DNA from: Rhodonellum sp041748555
Lineage (GTDB): Bacteria; Bacteroidota; Bacteroidia; Cytophagales; Cyclobacteriaceae
Length of the DNA stretch: 16,098 bases
Direction: 5' to 3'
Assembly: GCA_041748555.1 (NCBI GenBank)
Contig: JBGTDA010000111.1
Coordinates: 1-16,098, forward strand
Shown here: one piece after another, positions 1 through 8,281 of the stretch
Layout: every line of letters begins with the position of its first letter
Position numbering within the stretch: position 1 is the first letter of the stretch
Notes under the pieces: model-generated
What the model was told of the DNA's origin: nothing
Databases searched by the model: none
What the model saw: the letters and a program-made list of their open reading frames with translations, nothing else
Position numbers and translations under genes: made by a program

Positions 1-2556
1 GCATCTTATGTGATTCTCGAGCGGGCAGTTCCGGCTATCGAAGATGGTCTGAAGCCTGTGCAGCGGAGAATTCTCCATGCTATGAAAGAGATGGATGATG
101 GTCGGTTTAACAAAGTCGCCAACATCATCGGCCAATCCATGCAGTATCATCCTCATGGTGATGCATCCATTGGAGATGCCATGGTCAATATCGGGCAGAA
201 GGACCTGTTGATAGAAACTCAGGGAAACTGGGGAGATATCAGAACTGGTGACGGTGCAGCTGCTGCCAGATATATTGAAGCAAGACTTTCGAAGTTTGCT
301 TTGGAGGTTGTTTTCAATTCCCAAACAACAGAATGGCAGCTTTCCTATGATGGAAGAAAAAAAGAACCTGTTACCCTTCCCGTAAAATTCCCGCTTTTAC
401 TGGCTCAGGGTGTAGAAGGTATAGCAGTAGGGCTTTCCACCAAAATCCTTCCACATAACTTTTGCGAACTTATTGAGGGATCGATTCAGCTTCTAAAAGG
501 TGGGCAACCGGTTATTTTACCTGATTTTCCTACAGGTGGTTTGGCTGACTTTACTGAATACAATGAAGGCCTGAGAGGTGGCCGGATCAAAGTTAGGGCA
601 AGAATTGAAGAAGGAGATAACAAAACCCTTTTAATCAAGGATATACCTTTTGGTGTCACAACCAATTCTTTGATCGAATCCATTATAAAAGCCAACGATA
701 AAGGAAAGATCAAAATCAAAAAGGTGGTGGACAACACCGCCAAAGACGTAGAAATCCAGATCCAGCTGGCTCCGGGGCAATCTCCGGATATGACCATCGA
801 TGCGCTTTATGCTTTTACAGATTGTGAGGTAAGCATTTCACCGAACGCCTGTATCATCATCCAAGACCGTCCGGTATTTTTGAGTGTCAATAAAATCCTT
901 GATTACAATACCAAACAGACCAAAGCACTTCTTAAAAGGGAGCTGGAAATCCGAAAGGCAGAATTATTGGAGAAATTGCTTTTCTCCTCTTTGGAAAAAA
1001 TCTTCATCGAAAACAGGATTTACCGCAATATTGAAGAATGCGAAACCTGGGAAGCTGTAATTGCAACCATTGATAAAGGCTTGGAACCCTTCAAGCCTGA
1101 TTTTTATAGAGAAATCACAACGGATGATATCGTCCGGCTTACTGAAATCAAGATTAAAAGAATCTCTAAATTCGATGCATTCAAGTCTGATGAATTGATG
1201 CGAAAACTGGAGGAGGAGCTGAAGGAGGTAAATTATAATCTTAAACACCTGACAGAATATTCGATCAAGTATTTCGAAAACCTGCTCACCAAATATGGGA
1301 AAGGCAGAGAAAGAAAGACCGAAATCAGAACTTTTGATACCATTGAAGCTACAGTTGTAGCTGCTAACAATGCCAGATTATATGTGAACAGAGCTGATGG
1401 TTTTGTGGGTTATGGTTTGAAAAAGGATGAATTTGTCTGTGAATGTTCTGATTTGGATGATGTCATTGTGATCAGGAAGGATGGCAAATGTGTGGTTTCA
1501 AAAATCCAGGAAAAGGGTTTTCTAGGAAAAGATATCATTCATGTAGCCATCTACCGGAAAGGTGATGAAAGGATGGTTTATAACCTGATTTATCTGGAAG
1601 GAGCTTCAGGAAAAACCATGGTGAAGCGTTTTCAGATTTTGGCCGTGACCCGCGACCGTGAATATGATCTGACCAAAGGAACGAAGGGTTCTAAGGTACT
1701 CTACCTGACTGCCAATACCAATGGAGAAGCCGAGATTGTCACTGTTTATCTGACTCAAGGAGCCAAAGCAAGGGTTAAAGTTTTTGATTTTGATTTTTCT
1801 ACTATTGAAATAAAGGGTAGGGGAGCAGGAGGAAATATCCTTACCAGATATCCTGTTCGCAAAATCCAGCTTAAAATGGAAGGTGTGTCCACTTTGGGAG
1901 GATTGAACGTTTATTATGATCCTTCGGTAGGCAGATTGAACACGGATCAGCGGGGAAAACTGATCGGGAATTTTCTGGGTGATGACAGGATTCTTGTTTT
2001 CTATAAAAACGGTGAATATGAACTGACCACCTTTGAACTTACAAACAGATACGATGCAGGAAATATATTGCTGATCGAAAAGTTTGACCCCTTAAAGGTG
2101 ATTTCAGTAGTTTACTTTGACGGAGCCGGTAAAGCTTTTTATGTCAAACGTTTTCAGATTGAAACCACCTCACTTCATAAAAAATTCAGTATCATTTCAG
2201 ATCATAAACAATCCCGGTTGGAAGTGGTCTCCACTGACAAACAGCCGCAGGTGAAAGTGCTTCTTGAAAAAGGCAAGGAAACCGAGGAACAGGAATATGA
2301 CCTGGATATGCTGATCGATGTAAAAGGCTGGAGATCAGTGGGCAATAAACTTTCTTCTTATCCTGTCCGATCCATTAGTCTTATTGCACCTGTGAAATCT
2401 GAAGTTCAGAATTCCGGTTCTGAGGTGTCAACAGAAAATCCTGAGGAGAATAAAAACAACGATGATTCCGATGATGATGATGATGATATAGAAATAGGTT
2501 CCACCATTGAATTGAAGATCAAAAAAAATGAGGACGATCAACTGGGTTTGTTTTGA
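1..2556 (+). CDS. parC: DNA topoisomerase IV subunit A (5' end missing)
   Basis: This is the DNA-cleaving subunit of type IIA topoisomerase IV, which pairs with ParE to decatenate replicated chromosomes and relax supercoils. The frame is open from base 1, so the start lies upstream; I estimate a few dozen N-terminal residues are missing. The winged-helix region includes HPHGDASIGDAMV (around bases 148-186). The catalytic tyrosine lies in AAARYIE, its codon at 271-273. The breakage-reunion core, a coiled-coil stretch (about 1140-1300) and a C-terminal beta-propeller-like region follow. No canonical GyrA box (QRRGGRG) is present, only a degenerate GRGAGG, which favours ParC over GyrA. The C-terminus is an Asp-rich linker followed by DDQLGLF and the TGA stop at 2554-2556. 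The call is confident; the only doubt is naming, because Bacteroidota GyrA and ParC are often annotated jointly. Confidence 0.95.
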   Translation, partial: ASYVILERAVPAIEDGLKPVQRRILHAMKEMDDGRFNKVANIIGQSMQYHPHGDASIGDAMVNIGQKDLLIETQGNWGDIRTGDGAAAARYIEARLSKFALEVVFNSQTTEWQLSYDGRKKEPVTLPVKFPLLLAQGVEGIAVGLSTKILPHNFCELIEGSIQLLKGGQPVILPDFPTGGLADFTEYNEGLRGGRIKVRARIEEGDNKTLLIKDIPFGVTTNSLIESIIKANDKGKIKIKKVVDNTAKDVEIQIQLAPGQSPDMTIDALYAFTDCEVSISPNACIIIQDRPVFLSVNKILDYNTKQTKALLKRELEIRKAELLEKLLFSSLEKIFIENRIYRNIEECETWEAVIATIDKGLEPFKPDFYREITTDDIVRLTEIKIKRISKFDAFKSDELMRKLEEELKEVNYNLKHLTEYSIKYFENLLTKYGKGRERKTEIRTFDTIEATVVAANNARLYVNRADGFVGYGLKKDEFVCECSDLDDVIVIRKDGKCVVSKIQEKGFLGKDIIHVAIYRKGDERMVYNLIYLEGASGKTMVKRFQILAVTRDREYDLTKGTKGSKVLYLTANTNGEAEIVTVYLTQGAKARVKVFDFDFSTIEIKGRGAGGNILTRYPVRKIQLKMEGVSTLGGLNVYYDPSVGRLNTDQRGKLIGNFLGDDRILVFYKNGEYELTTFELTNRYDAGNILLIEKFDPLKVISVVYFDGAGKAFYVKRFQIETTSLHKKFSIISDHKQSRLEVVSTDKQPQVKVLLEKGKETEEQEYDLDMLIDVKGWRSVGNKLSSYPVRSISLIAPVKSEVQNSGSEVSTENPEENKNNDDSDDDDDDIEIGSTIELKIKKNEDDQLGLF
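2470..2487 (+). repeat. In-frame (GAT)6 microsatellite in parC
   Basis: Six consecutive GAT codons encode six Asp residues in the acidic C-terminal linker of topoisomerase IV subunit A. Two more GAT codons lie just upstream at 2461-2466, separated by TCC. Slippage here would change linker length by whole residues and would not shift the frame. Confidence 0.8.
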
Positions 2557-2601
2557 TCTTTGTACGAAACAAACTTATCCGCAAGATTGGAGATAGCTAT
2601 A

Positions 2602-2718
2602 TTACCAAATTTGAAATCCTCTCGAAGCTGCTATAATGGCCATAAGTAGTAGCAATATGCCTGTTAGATCCGCTGTTCGTTGGATTATTAAATAGAGCAT
2701 TTTTTTCTGCTTTTCCAT
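2602..2718 (-). CDS. Possible 38-residue membrane protein
   Basis: This short open frame starts with ATG at 2716-2718 and stops with TAA at 2602-2604. It lies 17 bp downstream of the ferric-reductase-like gene on the same strand. The predicted protein begins MEKQKKMLYLII, has a hydrophobic run LTGILLLLMAIIAA (about residues 18-31) and ends SRGFQIW. The basic start, single hydrophobic segment and short polar tail fit a small one-span membrane protein, and the position suggests co-transcription with the reductase. I do not recognise a family. It could instead be a chance open frame in an AT-rich gap or the remnant of a longer gene; no clear ribosome binding site is visible. Confidence 0.35.
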   Translation of the reverse strand: MEKQKKMLYLIIQRTADLTGILLLLMAIIAASRGFQIW

Positions 2719-2735
2719 AATTGAAGAATTTGATT

Positions 2736-4121
2736 TTAAACGATTTCAAAACGTTCGGCATAAATTAAACGCCAGTCAATACCCAGATCTGCCAGGGAAA
2801 TTTCGGCAATATCCATCATCGGATTTGGGCCACAAATAAAGTACATATATTTTTCATCCTTTGCGGGTAAATATTTTGATAACAGTTCTTTCGTTACCAG
2901 ACCTTTTTCACCTTTCCACCCTTCATCCGGTTCCTCCAAGAGATGTACAATCTTAAGGTTGATTTCCTTACTGATTTCATCAAGCTCCTCACGATAGGTG
3001 ACCTCATCCCAGCTTTTATTTGCATAGATTAGAATGGCGTTTCTTTGGTCTTTATCCATGCGCATAGTCCTCAACATACTCATGGCCGGTGTGACACCGA
3101 TCCCACCCATGATAAAAAAAAGATCGTGGTTAATTTCCGGGGTAAAAGAACCAAAAGGCCCTTCTAAATAGGCTTTAGTACCTGTTTTTAAATCTTTCCA
3201 TGTTCCGGTAAAATCTCCGGAAGCCTTTGCCGTAAAAGAAATCAATTTACTCCGCGGACTCGAAGCAATGGAAAATGGATGTTGCTGAAGACTGAAGGGC
3301 GTTGGACCGATTGTTATCCATGCAAACTGACCGGGAAAAAACCGCATTCTGTCTTTTCTTAAGGGATTCAGACTGATGGTATAACAGTCACCGATTTCCT
3401 CTTTGACTTCCACCAACCTATAGGGATTTTTCCGCATCAGCCAGGGCCTGATGATCCGGGTATGAATGACTAAATACATTGAAGCTCCCATTATACCGGC
3501 TATTGATATTTTCTTCCAAAGAGGTTCCAGATAATGGGAAACCTGTATAGAATGTACAATCCCGATAAAAACTATGGACAAGGCCAGAAAACCATGAAGC
3601 AGGCGCCACTTTTCATATTCCAGCTTAAATGTAACCCGCCATAGACTAGTTGCTACTATACCCAAAAGAGCAAAGGAAACAAAGACCAAAGCAATTGTAC
3701 GCATCAGATTTACACTTGGATCGAAATAGGAAAGAAATTCGTTTTCGGCAAGAATAAGGATGATCGGATGAGCCATCACAAAAAGTAAGGCAATAATTCC
3801 TATTTCTTTGTGAAACTGAATGATGTTATCCATCCCATAGGTCGGGGCAATTTTCGCAATCCGGCCGGAAAATAAAAACTGAAGTCCCATCATGGCCAGC
3901 CCTATAAATCCAAGTGAAACTCCCAATTCAATCCAGAAACCCCGGTGTTCAGGAATTTCCCCCATAAGACCTATTCCCAGTGGCACCAGAGAGAGGAGAA
4001 AAAAAACAAACAACCAAAAAAATCCTCGGCGATATGTGTACTTCATTTTTTTAGATTTTGGTGATGAAGTTTTAAAAAAAATCAACTGATACACTCCTGA
4101 AAAAAAATTCCGGGTACGCAT
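2736..4121 (-). CDS. Ferric-reductase-like transmembrane flavoprotein (NAD(P)H:heme electron transfer)
   Basis: This is a 461-residue membrane flavocytochrome-type protein. The N-terminal half has about six hydrophobic segments (residues 33-225) of the ferric reductase-like transmembrane domain. Histidines at 104, 118, 176 and 190 are spaced as expected for bis-His haem ligands. The C-terminal half is an FNR-type module. FAD binding is indicated by HPFSIASSP (281-289), and NAD(P)H binding by GGIGVTP (339-345) and ICGPNPMM (429-436). It should carry electrons from cytoplasmic NAD(P)H through FAD and haem across the inner membrane; the acceptor is unknown and the family includes iron and oxygen reductases. 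The ATG at 4044-4046 (residue 26, MKYTYRRGFF) is a plausible alternative start, because the first 25 residues look unlike the family. It is transcribed alone or with the small frame downstream. Confidence 0.88.
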   Translation of the reverse strand: MRTRNFFSGVYQLIFFKTSSPKSKKMKYTYRRGFFWLFVFFLLSLVPLGIGLMGEIPEHRGFWIELGVSLGFIGLAMMGLQFLFSGRIAKIAPTYGMDNIIQFHKEIGIIALLFVMAHPIILILAENEFLSYFDPSVNLMRTIALVFVSFALLGIVATSLWRVTFKLEYEKWRLLHGFLALSIVFIGIVHSIQVSHYLEPLWKKISIAGIMGASMYLVIHTRIIRPWLMRKNPYRLVEVKEEIGDCYTISLNPLRKDRMRFFPGQFAWITIGPTPFSLQQHPFSIASSPRSKLISFTAKASGDFTGTWKDLKTGTKAYLEGPFGSFTPEINHDLFFIMGGIGVTPAMSMLRTMRMDKDQRNAILIYANKSWDEVTYREELDEISKEINLKIVHLLEEPDEGWKGEKGLVTKELLSKYLPAKDEKYMYFICGPNPMMDIAEISLADLGIDWRLIYAERFEIV

Positions 4122-4294
4122 CAGCTGGTTTTAATGATTTAACTGATTTTTTTAAGTAGGGTTATTGAAAGTTTATAAAATTTCTAAAAAGTAATTTATA
4201 GCAGAAACTTCTTTTAGCAACTTCTGTCTCCGGTTTAACCTTTTAAATAGAAATGGTAGATTTGACAAAATGGCAAAGAAGCGAAATAACGGCA

Positions 4295-6172
4295 TTATTT
4301 TTTTACAATCGGCAAACTCACACTGCTAGGATATTTGCTAGAATGATGGATGCTATTTGTGGCCACCGCACCATCGGTTTCATCGTAGTTGTTTCCACCG
4401 GTGTTCATATTGCGGTCAAATCTGGGGAAGTTGGAACTGGAAACCTCAATCCTGATGCTATGTCCTTTTTCAAAATAATTGCTGGTGGACATGGGAGTAA
4501 GATTTACTTCATAAACTTTTCCGGATTCCATAAATACTTCCTTTTCATAACCTTCCCGATACCTTACTCTTTGGATGGTTTCATCCAGGTTGTAAGCTGT
4601 TCCATCAGGATAAACATCAATCAACTTGATGGTGAGATCTGTGTCTTTTACATCCGAGGAAAGGTATAGTTTGGATTCTATAAATCCACTTACCTCCATA
4701 CCTTCTTTCAAAGGTTCTGATGTATAAACGAGAATGTCCTCCCTCATTTCCATCTCCTTTTGATCAAATGCACCACCTTGAACGGCATTGCCTGTGCAAC
4801 ATACATTTCCCCCATAGGAGCCTACAGGATCCATGGGATCATATTGGAAAGTATCCGGATTGTCTTTACCGGATTTTTTCCGGGTCAATATTCCATCACC
4901 CAATCGCGAATTTGCCTTTCCCTCACTGTTCAGGTAATAAGTAATCATTTCAGCTTCCTTGGGCGGCCAGGTACCCGAAGTTTGCCATTTATTGGACCCC
5001 ATGGTATAGTACCTGACTTTTGGCATTGCTGTCACATCGTTTTCTTCCCCTTTCAGCCAATAGTCAAACCAGGCATTGATCATGTCATGATAGTCAAGCC
5101 TCGCATCGCCCACATTCCGTTCTCCGATGATTGTATTTTCTGTGGCTCTGGTATAAGCGCAGTGAAGGGTAGGGGCAATTACTAAAAACTGATTATCCCT
5201 GATCTTGGGATCAGTTGCATTGTTTCTGACATGATTATATAAAGCAAGATTCGGACTGGTCGAAACATCGTACCAGGAAACAAACCAGAAACTAGGTACT
5301 GCCAAATCCATGTTGTCATGAAACAATCCGCCATCATACCACTTCGGATCATTCGGCTTTCGGGTGATCATTTCCTCATATATTCCCTGAGGTCCATTTA
5401 CATTTTTGATGATGTCCTGTACGGGTAAGTGGCTCAGTCCTTCTTTCCATTCCACCTTGGGATAGCGGGGAGCCATGTCATAAAACTGTTGGATTCTCAA
5501 CAAATCCTCCTGCTCTATACCTTCAGGCAATCGAGGAGCCATAGGATCATGCTGCGTTCCGTATAGCCATGCGGTAAACAACATTTGACCTGCACCACCC
5601 CTATACCAGTTGCCCTGTTCATAATAATCCTCGATCCTACCAACCCCTGCACCAAAACCCTGAGGCACCATAGCTGCATGTGCGGGATGATCCATTGCTG
5701 CAACTGCCATCTGCCACTCGGCTGTTGATGAACAACCAAGAGTGCCTATTTTACCATTACTCCATTTTTGATCTGCCATCCACGTTAATGCATCATATCC
5801 ATCTGTTAGAGGTGTTCCGAGGATATCCCATTCCCCTTCAGAGAAAAACCTTCCTCTTTCATTCTGCACCACATAAGCATAACCGTTTTCCACAGCCTCC
5901 AATGCGGCCTGAAGTGTTCCGGTTACCAATTCCCCGTCCTGATAGGTATTGAAATTATAGGGAGTCCTGGAAAAAATGATGGGTACCGGTTGATCTGTTT
6001 TGGGCCTGTAAATGTCTGTTGCCAGGCGGATTCCGTCACGCATGGGCATCATTACTTTTTGATCGACAACGGCGATTTCTTCCAGCCGTTCCAAGATGTT
6101 TTTCTCCTGGGCCCAAAGGGTTGAACTCAAAAACAGAAAAAATAAGATCGGAAAGCTTATAATTGATTTCAT
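4295..6172 (-). CDS. Secreted CocE/NonD family (S15-type) serine hydrolase
   Basis: This is a 625-residue alpha/beta hydrolase of the CocE/NonD and X-Pro dipeptidyl-peptidase S15 superfamily, which includes cocaine esterase, alpha-amino-acid ester hydrolases and glutaryl acylases. An N-terminal signal peptide (MKSIISFPILFFLFLSSTLWA) ends near residue 21, so it is exported. MRDGIRLATDIYRP (44-57) is the family's opening strand pair, and Y72 in SRTPY is the expected oxyanion tyrosine. The proposed triad is S148 in GCSS (146-149), D302 in SWYD and H337 in APTLH. The C-terminal jelly-roll domain includes TDLTIKLIDVYPDG (511-524) and FDRNMNTGG (585-593). Full length looks intact. The substrate cannot be read from sequence; an acyl-amino-acid or amino-acid ester is typical. 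After the Ser, the usual Tyr of GxSYxG is replaced by Ser. It appears monocistronic. Confidence 0.9.
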   Translation of the reverse strand: MKSIISFPILFFLFLSSTLWAQEKNILERLEEIAVVDQKVMMPMRDGIRLATDIYRPKTDQPVPIIFSRTPYNFNTYQDGELVTGTLQAALEAVENGYAYVVQNERGRFFSEGEWDILGTPLTDGYDALTWMADQKWSNGKIGTLGCSSTAEWQMAVAAMDHPAHAAMVPQGFGAGVGRIEDYYEQGNWYRGGAGQMLFTAWLYGTQHDPMAPRLPEGIEQEDLLRIQQFYDMAPRYPKVEWKEGLSHLPVQDIIKNVNGPQGIYEEMITRKPNDPKWYDGGLFHDNMDLAVPSFWFVSWYDVSTSPNLALYNHVRNNATDPKIRDNQFLVIAPTLHCAYTRATENTIIGERNVGDARLDYHDMINAWFDYWLKGEENDVTAMPKVRYYTMGSNKWQTSGTWPPKEAEMITYYLNSEGKANSRLGDGILTRKKSGKDNPDTFQYDPMDPVGSYGGNVCCTGNAVQGGAFDQKEMEMREDILVYTSEPLKEGMEVSGFIESKLYLSSDVKDTDLTIKLIDVYPDGTAYNLDETIQRVRYREGYEKEVFMESGKVYEVNLTPMSTSNYFEKGHSIRIEVSSSNFPRFDRNMNTGGNNYDETDGAVATNSIHHSSKYPSSVSLPIVKK

Positions 6173-6264
6173 ATAGGGGCATATTAGATAAATATACAGA
6201 TGAAAGTAGGTGATTTTTAAAACATTCAGAAATTTTTCAAAAAATGATACTATTTGATTGAATA

Positions 6265-6906
6265 TCAGTTCTTCTTTAGTTTCTCTTTTAAACCTTCAAA
6301 AAACGGAATTCTATTCTTTTTCTTTTTAGCTCTGGCTTTTTGCCTTTTCTTTTTGTTCTGCTCTTTGCTTTTTACAATAACCATCCGGGCTGAAATCCCA
6401 ACCTGTCCACGAAAAAATTCTTCTCGGCCTGCCATATTGAAATTTGGTTTGTAGTCCAAGGAGATCGTTGCATTGGCGATTGTCATTTCTATTCCACCTA
6501 TTAGATCTATTCCCGTGGTGGCGTTTCCATAAGTTCTGACAATTTCTTTAGTATCGGCATTTTTCACGAAACTCTCCTCCATACCAAATGAAATTCCTGC
6601 TCCATAATAATAATTGAACCGTTTGGAGATAATCGAATGATGCTTTTCCAGCAAGGCGTGAAAGGTGCTGTTGGTATTGAAATCCGATTGGACAATGCCC
6701 TCTATTGTTACATGCTTCAGAATTCGCTGCTGTACAGATATCCCCACAGTCCTGCTAACATCATTGCTTCCCAGTCTCAATCCGGCGGAAGTTCCATACC
6801 TTTGAGCTTGCACATTGGAGTAAAAAAAGGATAAGATAAGGGTTAAGAGAAACAGGTATTTTTGGCTCATCAACTTTTGAATTATAGGAATTGTCATATT
6901 ACTCAA
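6265..6906 (-). CDS. Small outer-membrane beta-barrel-like protein with Lys-rich C-terminal tail
   Basis: This is a predicted 213-residue exported protein of unknown function. A signal peptide (about 13-34, ending SNVQA) is followed by alternating polar and hydrophobic strands rich in Gly and aromatic residues, such as GTSAGLRLGSNDV, YYYGAGISFGME and IDLIGGIEMTIANATISLDY. This pattern fits an eight-strand barrel like those common in Bacteroidota. After the last strand (VGISARMVIV) comes an unusual tail from about 179 to 213 with 14 Lys and 3 Arg in 35 residues, ending FFEGLKEKLKKN. ATG at 6868-6870 (residue 13) gives a more typical signal peptide and may be the true start. The gene is 27 bp downstream of the VLRF1-like gene (63 bp with the shorter start), so the two may be co-transcribed. 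No specific family was recognised. Confidence 0.75.
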   Translation of the reverse strand: MSNMTIPIIQKLMSQKYLFLLTLILSFFYSNVQAQRYGTSAGLRLGSNDVSRTVGISVQQRILKHVTIEGIVQSDFNTNSTFHALLEKHHSIISKRFNYYYGAGISFGMEESFVKNADTKEIVRTYGNATTGIDLIGGIEMTIANATISLDYKPNFNMAGREEFFRGQVGISARMVIVKSKEQNKKKRQKARAKKKKNRIPFFEGLKEKLKKN

Positions 6907-6933
6907 TAATTATTCCAATATGAAGAAAAATAA

Positions 6934-7662
6934 TCACCAATCATCGCAGGGATCAATTTCATTGTTATATGTCCTTGATTTGTCCAAAAACTCCTGCCAG
7001 ATAAATTTCCCCGCATCATCGTACTTTACCTCCGGACTCAGCAAAAATTCATTTGTTGCCAGCAAGGTTTCATAGGTGGGATTCTGAATGTGTTTTGGGA
7101 TCTTGAAAATTCTGGGATCCTTTTTAGAAAAGGGAGGGCTGATTTTGCTGTCGAATAAATAAGGCATTAACGTTTCAGAATAACTTATACCTATTGCGTC
7201 GACCCTAAAATTTTCAAAATAGGAATGAAGTCTTTGATTGATTTCTTCAAAAAAAGTAATTGATTCAGCCAACCTTACCCTGGATCCGGCTCTGGATTTT
7301 CCTTTGGTTTTAAGGTATTTAATTTGACTTTTTCCTTGCTTTTTTCTGACCATGTATGCCCTGAACACTTTGTGATCGGCATTGGTGAAGTTTTCGAAAT
7401 ATCCTACAGTTGCAATTCCCGAGCGGATAAGTACCAAAACATAATTTTTGAATTCCACTTTTATCAGCGTATTTTCAATTTCTGAATATTCAAGATTAAG
7501 GGGAATCCTGACCTTAAGAAAAGCCTTTGAATCTTCACCATTATAATTCAGCTGACGTTTTTTATGGTCAAACCGCCTTTCAGGTTTTTTAGAGTCCATG
7601 AATTCCAAAAAACTTTCAAGCCATTTTTCATCAAATATTTCTCTGTTCATAAATCTTCCCAA
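6934..7662 (-). CDS. VLRF1-type (Vms1/ANKZF1-like) release-factor homologue
   Basis: This 242-residue protein resembles the VLRF1 domain of eukaryotic Vms1/ANKZF1, the peptidyl-tRNA hydrolase that frees nascent chains from stalled 60S subunits. The matches are in order. A strand reads IRSGIATVGYFE (79-90), then HKVFRAYMVRKKQGKSQ (97-113) parallels the eukaryotic HKTF-RYT-R-KQGGSQ loop. Next, RAGSRVR (124-130) parallels SAGSSLRR, and DPRIFKIPKHIQNPTYETL (182-200) parallels the terminal DPR-IP-RPT motif. Q113 sits where the catalytic Gln of Vms1 lies, analogous to the GGQ Gln of eRF1. There is no zinc finger, ankyrin repeat or VIM segment, so it is a stand-alone domain. Function is inferred as a ribosome-associated hydrolase or rescue factor and is unproven. 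ATG at 7648-7650 (residue 5) is an alternative start. A HEAT-like gene diverges 54 bp away, and the barrel gene follows on the same strand. I compared from memory of motifs, without a search. Confidence 0.75.
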   Translation of the reverse strand: MGRFMNREIFDEKWLESFLEFMDSKKPERRFDHKKRQLNYNGEDSKAFLKVRIPLNLEYSEIENTLIKVEFKNYVLVLIRSGIATVGYFENFTNADHKVFRAYMVRKKQGKSQIKYLKTKGKSRAGSRVRLAESITFFEEINQRLHSYFENFRVDAIGISYSETLMPYLFDSKISPPFSKKDPRIFKIPKHIQNPTYETLLATNEFLLSPEVKYDDAGKFIWQEFLDKSRTYNNEIDPCDDW

Positions 7663-7683
7663 TAGGATAAAAGAAAATTAATT

Positions 7684-7691
7684 TAAATTTG
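7684..7691 (+). promoter_or_regulatory. Candidate Bacteroidota -7 box
   Basis: TAAATTTG matches the Bacteroidota -7 consensus TAnnTTTG exactly and lies 25 bp before the ATG of the HEAT-repeat-like gene. I see no TTG (-33) element at the right distance upstream, so this is only a half-supported promoter for the rightward gene pair. Confidence 0.35.
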
Positions 7692-7716
7692 TTTTAAAGC
7701 CAAAACTTAGATAACC

Positions 7717-8247
7717 ATGGACGAAAAAGTTGCATATCTGCTTAACAAAATGTGTGATAAAGAAGAGGATGAAGCTTATGAATATGCAGATAAACTTGCC
7801 AAGACCGGAACTGATGAAGTTTTACAAGAGCTGATCAAAATCTTAAAAGGAAATGATCCGGAAAATGCAAATCTTGCTGCTAGGGCATTGAGTAAAATGG
7901 ATAATAACAAGGAAGCATTGGATCCTTTATTGGAAATTATCCATGATAAAGCAAATAGAAATACAAACGGGGCATTAGTTCAAGCACTGGAAGGGTTTGA
8001 CCTGAGTTCGAAGATTGTTGATGTATGTAGAATTTATCTTTTTGGAAATTTTAAGTCCTCAGCTTTGGCTAAGGAATATTTGGATTATGTGGAATTTGAC
8101 ATCAGTCCTAGGGTAATCAAAAAAATAGAGAAACATCTCAGCCACTTCGAAAACAACATTTCAAATGAAGATGGAGATTATCAGGAAAAGAAGGTTGAAG
8201 TCGAAAATATTTTACTTGAAATACGGAAAATAATTAGGACTGAATAA
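7717..8247 (+). CDS. HEAT-repeat-like alpha-helical protein
   Basis: This is a predicted 176-residue, all-helical cytoplasmic protein without signal peptide or membrane segment. The helices pair as in HEAT repeats: EVLQELIKILKGNDPENANL (54-73) leads into AARALSKMDNNKEALDPLLE (74-93), which has the typical Ala-Leu and Asp-Pro-Leu spacing. Weaker repeats follow to about residue 130. The end (about 140-176) is a charged helix that may form a coiled coil. HEAT solenoids usually act as protein-binding scaffolds; no catalytic motif is visible. It diverges from the VLRF1-like gene across 54 bp and is followed 34 bp later by an unrecognised gene on the same strand, with which it may form an operon. 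The exact family and any partner are unknown. Confidence 0.75.
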   Translation: MDEKVAYLLNKMCDKEEDEAYEYADKLAKTGTDEVLQELIKILKGNDPENANLAARALSKMDNNKEALDPLLEIIHDKANRNTNGALVQALEGFDLSSKIVDVCRIYLFGNFKSSALAKEYLDYVEFDISPRVIKKIEKHLSHFENNISNEDGDYQEKKVEVENILLEIRKIIRTE

Positions 8248-8281
8248 GTAATATTTTAAATAATTCAAAGTTAAATCCTAT

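Noticed and set aside
2535..2556. GATCAA...TTGATC inverted repeat across the parC stop as a terminator
   Set aside because: Only 6 bp of AT-rich stem with an 11-nt or so loop and no T-tract, so I see no real support for termination.
4122..4294. A terminator after the CocE-type hydrolase
   Set aside because: Only a weak CAGAA/TTCTG pairing with a long loop and a repeated AGAAGTT were seen, with no GC-rich stem or T-tract. Nothing else is visible in this 173-bp gap.
4253..4669. Open frame of 138 residues on the plus strand at the 3' end of the CocE-type hydrolase
   Set aside because: It lies almost wholly antisense to a clear gene and its translation has no recognisable family or signal; it looks like a shadow frame.
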